From the NCBI RefSeq assembly GCF_018271995.1, contig NZ_JAGUCO010000001.1:124001-188000 (forward strand): a stretch of 64,000 nucleotides of DNA. The letters run 5' to 3'. The translations under genes and the position numbers were made by a program. Shown here piece after piece: positions 8,842-18,075 of this stretch. Every line of letters begins with the position of its first letter. Positions within the stretch are counted from its first letter, which is position 1. The notes under the pieces were generated by a model that was not told the origin of the DNA, ran no database searches, and worked only from the letters and a program-made list of their open reading frames with translations. Origin of the DNA: Carboxylicivirga linearis (GTDB taxonomy: Bacteria; Bacteroidota; Bacteroidia; Bacteroidales; Marinilabiliaceae).

Positions 8842-11800
8842 TTAATGATCTAAAAACTTAAATGTTTTGGCCACTTTGGCTTTTTTATCTCTTGCCCCAT
8901 GACGAGCCATCATAACATAAACCACAGGCACAATAACCAAGGTAATGATGGTTGAGAATAATAAACCGCCAATAACAGTAATACCCATTGGGGCCCAAAT
9001 TTCTGATCCTTCGCTCACACTTAATGCCATTGGCATCATACCCAAAATGGTTGTTAAAGCAGTCATCAAAATAGGACGTAAACGTGAACGACAGGCTGTT
9101 ACGGTTGCTTCATGTAACTCAACACCGCGCTCGCGCAGTAAGTTCATAAAGTCAATCATTACAATACCATTCTTTACCACAATACCTACCAAAAGAATGG
9201 CTCCCAGCATGGCAATAGTACTCATGGTTGTGTTGGTAATATACAAGGCAACTACTACACCTGAGAATGAGAACAGAATAGAAAGCATAATGATGAATGG
9301 CATTTTTAATGATTCGAACTGTGATGCCATTACAATGTAAACAAGGATGATGATGATCAGGAATAGTAATCCAAGATCCTGAGCATTCTCTTGCATATCT
9401 TGATAAGCTCCACCAACAGAAACCCAAACTTCACTAGGAAAATCAACCGTCTCTAATTCTGCTTTAACCAATTCGGCCAAATCAGACAGAGCTAAACCTT
9501 TAGCTGCAACGGCTGAAACCGTAACTAAACGTTGACGTTGTTTTCGTTCGATACGAGGTGGTGCCCAATATTCCTCAACAGTTCCCAGTTCCGAAACGCG
9601 AACCAGTTTTCCTGTTGGTGTCATAATAGTAATATTCTCAATATCGGCAATGGTATTTCTGGCGTTTTCGTCATACCTAACCACAATGTCGTATTCATCA
9701 CCTTCTTCGCGGAATTTAGAGGCAATCATGCCAGAAATACGATTTCGCACTGCCATGGAAGCGGTGGATGTATTTAAACCGTATTCCGATAGTTTTTCTC
9801 TGTCGAAAACTACCTGAAGCTGTGGTTTCTCTTTTTCACGAGAGATTTTAACATCTGCAGCACCCTCAATTGTTTTTAACCTTTCAGCTACCTCATTGGC
9901 AATTAAAGTAGTTGTTTTAATATCGTAGCCATATATTTCCACATCCACTCCATTAGATCCGCCTCCAAAACTCATACCTGTTGATGTAGAAACGGTATAA
10001 CTAATGATTTCAGGCATTATTTCCAACTTCTCACGAACGATATCGGCTAATTGCCATACGCTTCTTTCGCGGTCAGCAATATCAACCAATTTCAATCGCA
10101 TGTTAATGGTATGTGTTGCCGATTCAAACATAATGGATGAAATTCCTCCTTCATCATCACTACCTGATGAAGTGTAAGTTAATTGCACTTCAGGCATTTC
10201 ACTTTTTACATAAGCTTCAATCTGACGAGCTGTAGCCATCGATTCTTCAACACGCATTCCTGTCTGTAACTCAATATTCACCTCCATCTGACTCTGATCC
10301 TGCTCGGGCATGTTTTCAAATTTCAGTGATTTAGCCAGCATCATTGAGCTAATAAAAATAATGGCCACAGCAGGAATGATTACCTTCTTATGGTGGATAC
10401 TCCAATCAACTATTTTTGCATAACCATTATCAATACTATCCAGCGTTTTTACAACGGTTCTATCGTATATTGAAGGTTTACCGTTGCGTTTTTCTCTTAA
10501 ACGTAACATCTGAGCACTCAACATAGGAGTTAATGAAATGGCTGCTATAGTTGAGGTTACAACCGTAATGGTAACAATCCATCCTAACTGTTTAAATAAA
10601 ACACCTGTTTGTCCACCAACTAATGTTAATGGGAAGAATACCGCTACCACCACTAATGTTGTGGCAATAACTGATAACCAAACCTCTTTGGTGGCGTAAA
10701 TAGCCGCTTCGCGCGGTGAACTACCCCGCTCAATGTGCTTCATAATATTTTCCAATACTACAATAGCATCATCTACTACCATACCTATGGCAATGGAGAG
10801 CGATGACAGAGAAATAATATTAATTGAATTACCCGAAACATAAAGGTAGGTAAACGCTACAATTAACGATATTGGAATGGTAAGAACAATAATAAAGGTT
10901 GCTCTCCATCTTCCTAAAAACAGAAGTACCACTAACACTACAAAAATCAGTGCAAACATTAGGGTTTGCGACAAGTTATTGATTGATTTTTCAATGTCGG
11001 ATGAAGAGTCCATAATTTCGAAGAAGTTCACATCCGGAGGAAGCGATTCTTTTAATTCTTCCAGCATGGCTTTTGCATCATTGGCAACCTGCACGGTATT
11101 GGCTCCCGACTGTTTCATTATCATCAGGCGCATACCCGGATTCCCTTCGAAGCGTTCATCCAGCTCTTTCTCTCTCTTGGTATCATGAACTGTGGCAAGG
11201 TCTTTCAGATAAACGGTTTTACCATTGCTGTTACCAACCACCAGGTTTTCTAATTCGTAGCTATCGTTAAATTCACCATCAACACGCAATTGATAATCGA
11301 ACTGTCCCATTTTAATATGCCCTGATGGAACATTCATATTCTCGGTGCTGATTATCTGACCAATCTGCTCAACGGTAATTCCGTATGCATCTAGTTTTAA
11401 CGGATCGCACTCTACATATATTCGACGTCCGGGTGCACCTATTACCGAAACACTGCCAATACCGTTTACCCTGTTTAATGGATTAACGATTTTTTCTTCC
11501 AGAATCTTCTCTAAGCCATTAAAGCTCTCTTTTGCATTAACAGCATAAAAAAGGATTGGAAAGGAACTGGTGTTAAATTTAAAAATCAATGGCGATTCGG
11601 CATCGTCAGGTAAATCGTCCTTAACAAATTCAAGGGCGTCGCGAATATCGTTAACTGCTTCTGTGAGGTCGGCCTCCCAGTCAAATTCAAGCGTTACTAC
11701 CGATACATTATCTTCCGATCTGGATGTTACCTCTTTCAGATCATCCACTGAGTTAAGGCCATCTTCAATTAGTTTGGTAACATTGGTTTCAATTTCTTCG

Positions 11801-11967
11801 GCATTGGCACCAACATACGTTGTCATAACAGTAATGTATGGTGGTTCTATCTCCGGATACATATCAACGGGTAGATAGAACAAAGAATAGATACCGAACA
11901 CGATTACCGCCATAAATATCATAATGGTGGAAACCGGTTTTTTTACGGCTGCACTATATATACTCAT
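8842..11967 (-). CDS. RND-family efflux pump permease (HAE1/AcrB-like), cluster 2
   Basis: 1041 residues, the usual length of AcrB-type pumps. The N-terminus MSIYSAAVKKPVSTIMIFMAV is the standard first TM; LSIAIGMVVDDAIVVLENIMKH carries the TM4 Asp-Asp proton-relay pair, and GILLVGIVVKNGIVMIDFMN-type sequence marks TM10. The large periplasmic loops have the porter and docking subdomains. It follows the adaptor gene after 33 bases. Two Asp in TM4 favour an HAE1 (drug/amphiphile) pump rather than a metal-ion HME pump. Substrate not determinable. Confidence 0.94.
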   Translation of the reverse strand: MSIYSAAVKKPVSTIMIFMAVIVFGIYSLFYLPVDMYPEIEPPYITVMTTYVGANAEEIETNVTKLIEDGLNSVDDLKEVTSRSEDNVSVVTLEFDWEADLTEAVNDIRDALEFVKDDLPDDAESPLIFKFNTSSFPILFYAVNAKESFNGLEKILEEKIVNPLNRVNGIGSVSVIGAPGRRIYVECDPLKLDAYGITVEQIGQIISTENMNVPSGHIKMGQFDYQLRVDGEFNDSYELENLVVGNSNGKTVYLKDLATVHDTKREKELDERFEGNPGMRLMIMKQSGANTVQVANDAKAMLEELKESLPPDVNFFEIMDSSSDIEKSINNLSQTLMFALIFVVLVVLLFLGRWRATFIIVLTIPISLIVAFTYLYVSGNSINIISLSSLSIAIGMVVDDAIVVLENIMKHIERGSSPREAAIYATKEVWLSVIATTLVVVAVFFPLTLVGGQTGVLFKQLGWIVTITVVTSTIAAISLTPMLSAQMLRLREKRNGKPSIYDRTVVKTLDSIDNGYAKIVDWSIHHKKVIIPAVAIIFISSMMLAKSLKFENMPEQDQSQMEVNIELQTGMRVEESMATARQIEAYVKSEMPEVQLTYTSSGSDDEGGISSIMFESATHTINMRLKLVDIADRERSVWQLADIVREKLEIMPEIISYTVSTSTGMSFGGGSNGVDVEIYGYDIKTTTLIANEVAERLKTIEGAADVKISREKEKPQLQVVFDREKLSEYGLNTSTASMAVRNRISGMIASKFREEGDEYDIVVRYDENARNTIADIENITIMTPTGKLVRVSELGTVEEYWAPPRIERKQRQRLVTVSAVAAKGLALSDLAELVKAELETVDFPSEVWVSVGGAYQDMQENAQDLGLLFLIIIILVYIVMASQFESLKMPFIIMLSILFSFSGVVVALYITNTTMSTIAMLGAILLVGIVVKNGIVMIDFMNLLRERGVELHEATVTACRSRLRPILMTALTTILGMMPMALSVSEGSEIWAPMGITVIGGLLFSTIITLVIVPVVYVMMARHGARDKKAKVAKTFKFLDH

Positions 11968-12000
11968 TCTTATTCGTCTAAAATTAATGTAATAACCTGT

Positions 12001-13035
12001 TTACTTTACCACCTGAATCAGATCTCCGTTATTCAGTTTCGACTGACCTGAAGTGATTAGCTTTACACCTGGTTGGATGGCGTCAGAAATGATTTCCAAT
12101 TTATCATCGAATCGTTCACCTAAAGTGACATCAATGTGTTTGGCTTTGCCATTTTCTTCAATAAAAACATAACGGTTTGATGTTCCTTCCAACATTAATA
12201 CGGCTGAAGCAGGAGCTACGATAGTTTCTTTTTCTCCCAGATTTACTTTTACACGAGCAAACATTCCCGGACGAAGCTTTAGGTTGCCGTTTGGTATAGT
12301 TATTTCAACAGTAAATGTGCGGGTTGAAGGATCAATAGTAGGATAAACCAATGTAACCGTACCTTCAAATTCTTCTTTGCCATAAACATCTGTTGTAAGT
12401 CTGGTTTTCAATCCTGCTTTAACCTTTGGGAAGAAGCGTTCTGACATGTTAACGGTAACTTTCAACTTCTCGATTTGCTCAATGGTTAAAATAGCTGCTT
12501 TTCCGTCGTTAGTGTTGGGTGTACCACCATAAATCTCACTGTTTTCGTAAAATCGACCGGTAACTAAACCATTAAATGGACTTTTTATAATGGTGTTCTC
12601 ACGCAAGTTTTCAAGACTGGCTTTAGTGGCACGGTATTGTGCATCGGTTTGATCATATACTTGTTGAGAAATTGAACCGTAGGCAATTAGAGAATCCATA
12701 CGAACCATTTCTTTTTCAAGGTTAGAAAACTGAACCTCCATTTGTACCAGTTGGCTGGCATCCATTTGAACAACCTGTTGTCCTTCACGAACCTTATCGT
12801 TAACCTCTACTTTAATTTCTTTGATACGCCCCGGCATATTGGGTGCCAGATACACTTTATCGTAGGCATTTATTGTGGCAGTGTATTCCTCATTTATTTC
12901 AATTACTTCCAGTTGAAGAGTGGTTACCTTCACTGTTTTTTTGCCAACATCGGTCTGGCTTTTATCAGCCTCTTTTTTGCCACCACAGCTTACTAAAACA
13001 AGTGCCGTTGCTATTGCAAGAAATGTATTTCTCAT
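12001..13035 (-). CDS. RND efflux periplasmic adaptor (membrane fusion protein), cluster 2
   Basis: 344 residues with a lipoprotein signal (MRNTFLAIATALVLVSCGG, Cys17). It has the split lipoyl domain (PGRIKEIKVEVNDKVREGQ and TIIKSPFNGLVTG), a short alpha-hairpin, a beta-barrel region (GLKTRLTTDVYGKEEFEG) and the C-terminal LRPGMFARVKVNLGEKE motif typical of HlyD/AcrA-type adaptors. It sits between tolC and the pump, as in cluster 1. The hairpin is shorter than in the cluster 1 adaptor, so the two pumps are not simple copies. Confidence 0.93.
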   Translation of the reverse strand: MRNTFLAIATALVLVSCGGKKEADKSQTDVGKKTVKVTTLQLEVIEINEEYTATINAYDKVYLAPNMPGRIKEIKVEVNDKVREGQQVVQMDASQLVQMEVQFSNLEKEMVRMDSLIAYGSISQQVYDQTDAQYRATKASLENLRENTIIKSPFNGLVTGRFYENSEIYGGTPNTNDGKAAILTIEQIEKLKVTVNMSERFFPKVKAGLKTRLTTDVYGKEEFEGTVTLVYPTIDPSTRTFTVEITIPNGNLKLRPGMFARVKVNLGEKETIVAPASAVLMLEGTSNRYVFIEENGKAKHIDVTLGERFDDKLEIISDAIQPGVKLITSGQSKLNNGDLIQVVK

Positions 13036-13062
13036 GATTATTTCAGTTTATCTTATTTCGAA

Positions 13063-14418
13063 TTACAGATTGTTAAAAAGTTTCTCAAGTGTAGTATGTG
13101 CATCTAGTACTTGTAGCATAGACTGGATATAGTCCGACTCAGCCGACAAATAGTTATTATTAGCAGTTGTTAAGTCTAAACTCGACACTAATCCATGCTG
13201 AAATTTGCGGTTGATATTCTCAAATACCCGATAAGCCACATCTACATTCTGTTTCTGACTTTGGTATTGCTCCAGTGCGGTATTTAAATTTAATCGCGCC
13301 TGACGCTCCTGTATTAATAAAGCATCTTCGAGTTGAGCTTTGTTATTTTGTAAGGTCTCTAACTGAATTTTAGCTTGATTAACTTTCGATTTTCTCATAC
13401 CTGATGAGAAAATAGGTATACTCAGGTTTAGCTGCAGTACATTATTTGGTTGCATATCAAAGTTGGCAGCCTTAATTTTTTCCGTACGAACGTAATTGGC
13501 AGTTAGTGTTGGCAGATATTCCATCTTTTGTAACGATACTTGCTTAGAAGTAATTTCTTCCTGCGATTCCATCAATTGATAGTCAACATTATTGTTTAAA
13601 TCAAAGGGTTTTGCCAGTGCGTTGTAAAAGTCGAACATCTCAAGGAAATCATCCAATGTTTGTGTTAATTCAATGCTCTGTTTAGGATCAACACCTAATT
13701 GTAACTTTAGTAAATCGTAGGCCATATCCACCTGACGATCTGTGCGACGCAAGCTGTTTTCAAGCATGGTTACCTGAATAGATAACTGATCAACATCGGT
13801 TAATTCAGATACCCCCACTTTATACATTGCTTCGGTATTGACATAAAGATCACGTACGTTTTCAAGGTTTCTGGTAATTATCTCTTTAGAGCGTTCTGCC
13901 AGTAGAATATTAAAGTATGCACTTGCAACTTGTTCTTTTACATCCAGCTCACTTTTTTCGGCGTTCTTCTCTGTCATTGCCTTGTATAGCTTAGCACTTT
14001 GTAATCCTACAATGTAGCTTCCGCTAAATAATAGCTGCGACACATTTACATTTAAAAAACTGGTTGGATTATTAGGTACACCTTCTGTACTGCCCGGAAA
14101 GAAAAACTCATGTCCCAAATAATCGGTATAATCCACATTGGCACTTACCTGAGGTAATCCACTGGCCAATGTTTCCCAAACCTGAGAATTTGCTTCATCA
14201 ATAGCAAGCCCGGCATTCTGAATATCACGATTATACTTCAATGCATAATCTTTGGCAGCGCTTAAATTGAGTATCAGTTTTTCCTTTTCCCCTTGCCCCA
14301 ACTCTGTTTGCGTAACCTTATTAGGATTAGCCTCAGAATCGGAATTACTTCTCTCCTGCGCAGCTATTACTTTACTTGCCATAGCCAGCGCAACAATCAG
14401 CATCCATTTAAACTTCAT
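13063..14418 (-). CDS. TolC-family outer-membrane efflux protein, cluster 2
   Basis: 451 residues; signal peptide MKFKWMLIVALAMASKVIAAQ. Repeated outer-membrane efflux domains include ALKYNRDIQNAGLAIDEANS and, near the end, VFENINRKFQHGLVSSLDLTTAN, parallel to IYDRTRIKFTNGLVSSTELSQ in cluster 1. Expected to form a trimeric exit duct with the adaptor and pump encoded next to it (27-base gap). Confidence 0.93.
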   Translation of the reverse strand: MKFKWMLIVALAMASKVIAAQERSNSDSEANPNKVTQTELGQGEKEKLILNLSAAKDYALKYNRDIQNAGLAIDEANSQVWETLASGLPQVSANVDYTDYLGHEFFFPGSTEGVPNNPTSFLNVNVSQLLFSGSYIVGLQSAKLYKAMTEKNAEKSELDVKEQVASAYFNILLAERSKEIITRNLENVRDLYVNTEAMYKVGVSELTDVDQLSIQVTMLENSLRRTDRQVDMAYDLLKLQLGVDPKQSIELTQTLDDFLEMFDFYNALAKPFDLNNNVDYQLMESQEEITSKQVSLQKMEYLPTLTANYVRTEKIKAANFDMQPNNVLQLNLSIPIFSSGMRKSKVNQAKIQLETLQNNKAQLEDALLIQERQARLNLNTALEQYQSQKQNVDVAYRVFENINRKFQHGLVSSLDLTTANNNYLSAESDYIQSMLQVLDAHTTLEKLFNNL

Positions 14419-14458
14419 TGATTCTTTATATTAGTTCTTATATTATTGTTGATTTTTA

Positions 14459-15073
14459 TTATTTGAAGTTGAATACCCGTTTGAGCTCTTTTATGCCTTC
14501 AGGGGTACATATACCGCGAAAATGATATTTAAATAATTGCTCTAACACCTTATGATCTCCCAGTTCGGCGTCGGTAAACAAGCCATTGGAGGGATCCATA
14601 GTATAATTTTGATTAGCAACTTGTAATTTGGATATAATATCAGATTGGATATCGGGTTGATAGAAACCTTCTTTTTTTCCCTTTTCCAGATTAGCATAGG
14701 TGGCATTGTATATTAACTTTTGCCTTTTATCCAGAATTGTATTTAATAGCAATGGATAGTACTTGCGTAAGTCGTAGAGCATAGAAGGATTGTACTTGGG
14801 AAAGTGCTCTTTTATTTTTGATGTATACAAGTAAAATTGTTCAATTGCATTTGATTTTAAATCATGGAATGCGGATAAAAAATCAGAATACAATTGGAGG
14901 TTAAATTCAACTACACTTTCAACTAAATCGTTTTTGTCCTTAATGAAATGATACAGTGTTTTTTTCGACATCCCTAATTCGCGGGCTATATCATCCATGC
15001 TTACACTTTTAATACCATATTGGTGAAAAAGTAAAGCGGATTGCTTAATAATTTGTTGCCTTTTATCTTTCAT
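14459..15073 (-). CDS. TetR/AcrR-family transcriptional regulator, cluster 2
   Basis: 204 residues, start MKDKRQQIIKQSALLFHQYG. The helix-turn-helix SVSMDDIARELGMSKKTLY is the same as in the cluster 1 regulator except Met to Leu at one position, and the C-terminal YHFRGICTPEGIKELKR is shared too. It is first in the operon, 40 bases before tolC. The matching operator-like repeat 36 bases upstream suggests autoregulation, and the near-identical recognition helices suggest the two regulators can read each other's sites. Confidence 0.92.
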   Translation of the reverse strand: MKDKRQQIIKQSALLFHQYGIKSVSMDDIARELGMSKKTLYHFIKDKNDLVESVVEFNLQLYSDFLSAFHDLKSNAIEQFYLYTSKIKEHFPKYNPSMLYDLRKYYPLLLNTILDKRQKLIYNATYANLEKGKKEGFYQPDIQSDIISKLQVANQNYTMDPSNGLFTDAELGDHKVLEQLFKYHFRGICTPEGIKELKRVFNFK

Positions 15074-15106
15074 AACGGCAGCGAAAATAGAAAACTTAAT
15101 TCATTT

Positions 15107-15136
15107 AGGAAACTAAAAAAGTAAAAAAAGTTTCCT
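15107..15136. promoter_or_regulatory. Candidate TetR operator, cluster 2 (AGGAAACT-N14-AGTTTCCT)
   Basis: Perfect 8-base inverted repeat (15107-15114 and 15129-15136) centred on a 14-base spacer, upstream of tetR cluster 2. The core GAAACT-N14-AGTTTC is identical in arms and spacing to the site upstream of tetR cluster 1. Confidence 0.7.
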
Positions 15137-15258
15137 GAGTTTATTATTTGTATCCCTCTGAATCATTCTTTTTTGCTTATTCATCAATAAATACATCACC
15201 CTAATATATTTATTAGCATCTGGTTAGAATAATTAGACTTACTTCACCGTTCACAATT

Positions 15259-16248
15259 ATGAGAATCATGAGACATTACCTAATCATAGTACTTTTTTTA
15301 TGCATTGTATTTAATGTACAGGATGCTTCATGTCAGAATAAAAAGCGAAAACTGAATAAGCGTACTTCAAAGCGCGAAATAAGAAAAAGGCAACAGAAGG
15401 CATTTGAACAGGATAAGGATATGAATGCATTTAATCCTATGAAACCCATGGGAGCCAGGGAGAATGATGCAAGAGATGATATATTATGGCATCACGAAAG
15501 TGCAAATACAGTGTATCCGGGAGCTGGAAATATTAGCCTGTTATCACCATCAAGGTATGGATTAAAGCCCGGGCTTGAAATATCGTCTTCTCTTGCTTTG
15601 AATTATTGGGTGCCCAATATCACTTTAAAAAAAAGGTGGGTAAATAATAAATGGTATATAGCCAGTAAACATGGCTTATACTCAGCAAGTCCTGGGTTGA
15701 GTTGGCTGCAGAAAAGAAACTATACTTCAATTATTGATACAGGTATATCCGTTCCAGTTATTATTTCTATTAAAAACGAGCTATTAATTAGCAGATACAT
15801 TTCCACAGATAATCGTTGTAGTAACGATCAGCCGTTTGTAATATTAACAGCCGGAATTGGTGTTGATGTAGGTATAAGTGCTGAAGAATCTGAGTTAACC
15901 GAATTAAAAAAGCATTTTCTTACCAACAGAAGTCCTGCGCTAATAGGTAAAGGAGCTATTGCTTATGCCAAATTAAGAGCCGATTGGCAAATTAACAGCA
16001 TGCTTACATTGGGTGGTGGACTTAAGTATTACAGAGGTAATTTTACCGGAAATCATGCATTTGAACAAGCTACTGAATTGCAAACATTTATTATGCCTGC
16101 ATTATCATTCAATTTTGGTTATATTCTTTCCATTGCTAATTATAATACATCTAATGGTATGGCTATTCTGCCGTTAATTGATATAACCTGGTATTTTGGC
16201 AAAAAGCAAGGGCGTCAAAAAGGTTTATGGGGAAGAAAAATGTTTTAA
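15259..16248 (+). CDS. Putative outer-membrane beta-barrel protein of unknown function
   Basis: 329 residues with a signal peptide ending near ASCQN; a second in-frame ATG at 15268 (MRHYLIIVLFL) is an equally good start. A very basic stretch (KKRKLNKRTSKREIRKRQQK) follows cleavage. The rest alternates polar and hydrophobic residues as in a barrel (LGGGLKYYRGNFTG, IDITWYFGKK at the end). I do not recognise the family. It is divergent from efflux cluster 2 and could be independent of it. Confidence 0.65.
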   Translation: MRIMRHYLIIVLFLCIVFNVQDASCQNKKRKLNKRTSKREIRKRQQKAFEQDKDMNAFNPMKPMGARENDARDDILWHHESANTVYPGAGNISLLSPSRYGLKPGLEISSSLALNYWVPNITLKKRWVNNKWYIASKHGLYSASPGLSWLQKRNYTSIIDTGISVPVIISIKNELLISRYISTDNRCSNDQPFVILTAGIGVDVGISAEESELTELKKHFLTNRSPALIGKGAIAYAKLRADWQINSMLTLGGGLKYYRGNFTGNHAFEQATELQTFIMPALSFNFGYILSIANYNTSNGMAILPLIDITWYFGKKQGRQKGLWGRKMF

Positions 16249-16330
16249 GGTATATTTATAGAATATTACATTTCCTAAACAATAAAATTACCCAATTTTA
16301 TTGCCGATAAATCTTAAAGACAAAATGTAG

Positions 16331-17296
16331 ATGAAGAAAGAAGTTGCTATTGGCATTGATATTGGTGGAACCAATACGGTGATTGGCATCGTGGATAGAG
16401 CTGGAAACATATTAGCTGAAACAACAACTCCTACACTAACTAATACTGATATAAGAGAGTACCTGGATTCGTTAACGGTGAAAATTAACGAAATCGTTTT
16501 TCAACAGAATAATACTATTGAAGTAAAAGGAATAGGCATAGGCGCACCAAGTAGTAACTATTTTACCGGAGAAATTATTGGAGCTACCAATTTAGGTTGG
16601 GGCGAACGTGTTCCTTTGGTTGAATTAATGAGAGAATATTACGACTACCCTGTAATTGTATTAACCAACGATGCCAATTCGGCCGCTGTTGGTGAAAAGA
16701 TGTATGGTGGAGCACAAGGGATGAAAGATTTTATTATGCTTACTCTTGGTACCGGGGTTGGTAGTGGTATAGTAGTGAACGATCAATTAGTTCTTGGTCA
16801 CGATGGATTTGCCGGTGAACTGGGGCATGTTATTACACAACCCGATGGTCGTGAATGCGGATGTGGCAGAAAAGGATGTTTGGAAACCTACGCTTCTGCT
16901 ACCGGAATATGTCGAACTGTGTCAGAGATAATGGCAACTACAAATACAAAAAGTGAATTGCGAAATGTTGCAGCAGAAAGCTTTACTTCCAGAATGATAT
17001 ATGATGCCGCTGTAAAAGGTGATGAGTTGGCCTTGAAAGCATTTGCTTTAACCGGTAAAATGTTGGGTAAAGCCATTTCTGATTTTGTTGCCTTCTCAAG
17101 CCCCGAAGCTGTTTTTCTTTTTGGCGGGCTAGCTTTGGCAGGTGATTTTATATTTACACCTACAAAAGAAGCCATGGAAGAAAATATGTGTTTTTTGTAT
17201 AGCGAAAAAGTTAAATTACTTCCTTCGGAACTGGATGGTGCAAAAATTGCAATATTGGGTGCAAGTGCTGTTGTTTGGCAAGAAATGAAGAATTAA
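16331..17296 (+). CDS. ROK-family sugar kinase (probable glucokinase)
   Basis: 321 residues, cytoplasmic. The ATP-binding motif GIDIGGTNTVIGIVD lies at residues 8-22. The ROK signature includes the catalytic region LTNDANSAAVGE, GTGVGSGIV, GELGHVITQPDG and the zinc site CGCGRKGCLETYAS. It lacks a helix-turn-helix, so it is an enzyme and not a ROK repressor. It probably phosphorylates glucose or a related hexose for glycolysis. It stands alone and ends in a terminator. Confidence 0.92.
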   Translation: MKKEVAIGIDIGGTNTVIGIVDRAGNILAETTTPTLTNTDIREYLDSLTVKINEIVFQQNNTIEVKGIGIGAPSSNYFTGEIIGATNLGWGERVPLVELMREYYDYPVIVLTNDANSAAVGEKMYGGAQGMKDFIMLTLGTGVGSGIVVNDQLVLGHDGFAGELGHVITQPDGRECGCGRKGCLETYASATGICRTVSEIMATTNTKSELRNVAAESFTSRMIYDAAVKGDELALKAFALTGKMLGKAISDFVAFSSPEAVFLFGGLALAGDFIFTPTKEAMEENMCFLYSEKVKLLPSELDGAKIAILGASAVVWQEMKN

Positions 17297-17319
17297 TATT
17301 CTATCTGAAATAAGGGAAG

Positions 17320-17349
17320 ATGGGTAAGCAATAGCTTGCCCATTTTTTG
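17320..17349 (+). terminator. Terminator after the ROK kinase gene
   Basis: Stem ATGGGTAAGC (17320-17329) with GCTTGCCCAT (17334-17343), one T-G pair, loop AATA, followed by TTTTTG. Confidence 0.85.
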
Positions 17350-17393
17350 TTGAGCGCTATTCATTTAAGGTGGATTGTCTCCTTGATTTACCT

Positions 17394-17401
17394 TACCTTT
17401 G
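17394..17401 (+). promoter_or_regulatory. Bacteroidetes -7 promoter box TACCTTTG for the YdcZ-type transporter
   Basis: Exact match to TAnnTTTG. Transcription would start near 17408, so translation must begin at the ATG at 17427 and not at any upstream in-frame codon. Confidence 0.65.
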
Positions 17402-17426
17402 CATCCGCAAACACTCAATTTATTCT

Positions 17427-17876
17427 ATGTATTTAAAATACGTATTAACCACAATTGCCATTTTAATAGGTGGGTTATTGGCCATTCAGGGAAGTATTAA
17501 CTCTCAGTTAGGTGGATTTCTAAAACACCCTATTCAAGCTTCATTCACTAATTTTTTAGTGGGAACCATTTGTCTCTTTATATTAAATTTAATTCTCAGA
17601 ACCGAAATGCCTAAAGGAGAAGTGTTAGCTCAAGTACCCTTTTATCTTTTTCTAGGAGGCATATTAGGGGCCATCTTTGTATCATCGGTAGTGATATTAA
17701 TTCCTAAAATTGGAGTAGCCACCATGTTAGGTGCAACTATAGGGGGGCAAATGATTGTGGCAGCTATAATTGACCACTTTGGGTGGTTTAGTGTCAACCC
17801 ACAACCTTTTTCTATTGGAAAAATTGCAGGAATTGTATTCATTATAGTTGGAGTATTTTTTATTCAACGATTTTAG
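17427..17876 (+). CDS. DMT-superfamily transporter of the YdcZ/DUF606 family
   Basis: 149 residues from ATG 17427. Five hydrophobic segments and the conserved blocks LAIQGSINSQLG (near residue 20), ASFTNFLVGT, and GATIGGQMIVAAIIDHFGWF near the C-terminus are typical of YdcZ (DUF606) proteins, which are half-size drug/metabolite-transporter relatives. An upstream in-frame start (17370) lies ahead of the promoter box and is rejected. The substrate is unknown. Confidence 0.85.
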   Translation: MYLKYVLTTIAILIGGLLAIQGSINSQLGGFLKHPIQASFTNFLVGTICLFILNLILRTEMPKGEVLAQVPFYLFLGGILGAIFVSSVVILIPKIGVATMLGATIGGQMIVAAIIDHFGWFSVNPQPFSIGKIAGIVFIIVGVFFIQRF

Positions 17877-18037
17877 TAATTAAAGAAAAAAAACTTTAAT
17901 AACGTATTGATTTGTTAACACTTGGAGAAAAATTGATGCCATCAACATATGCGAATTATTTCATATGATATTGATAATCATGCTCAAAAACAGCTTTAAA
18001 AAGCGTTAAATATTAGTCTTAGTCTCATGAAAAGGTG

Positions 18038-18045
18038 TATTTTTG
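18038..18045 (+). promoter_or_regulatory. -7 promoter box TATTTTTG for the mutA-mutB operon
   Basis: Exact TAnnTTTG match 31 bases before the mutA ATG (18076). It rules out the in-frame TTG at 18043 as the start of translation. Confidence 0.65.
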
Positions 18046-18075
18046 CGCCTTTGGAAAAAAACAAACAGTTATATT

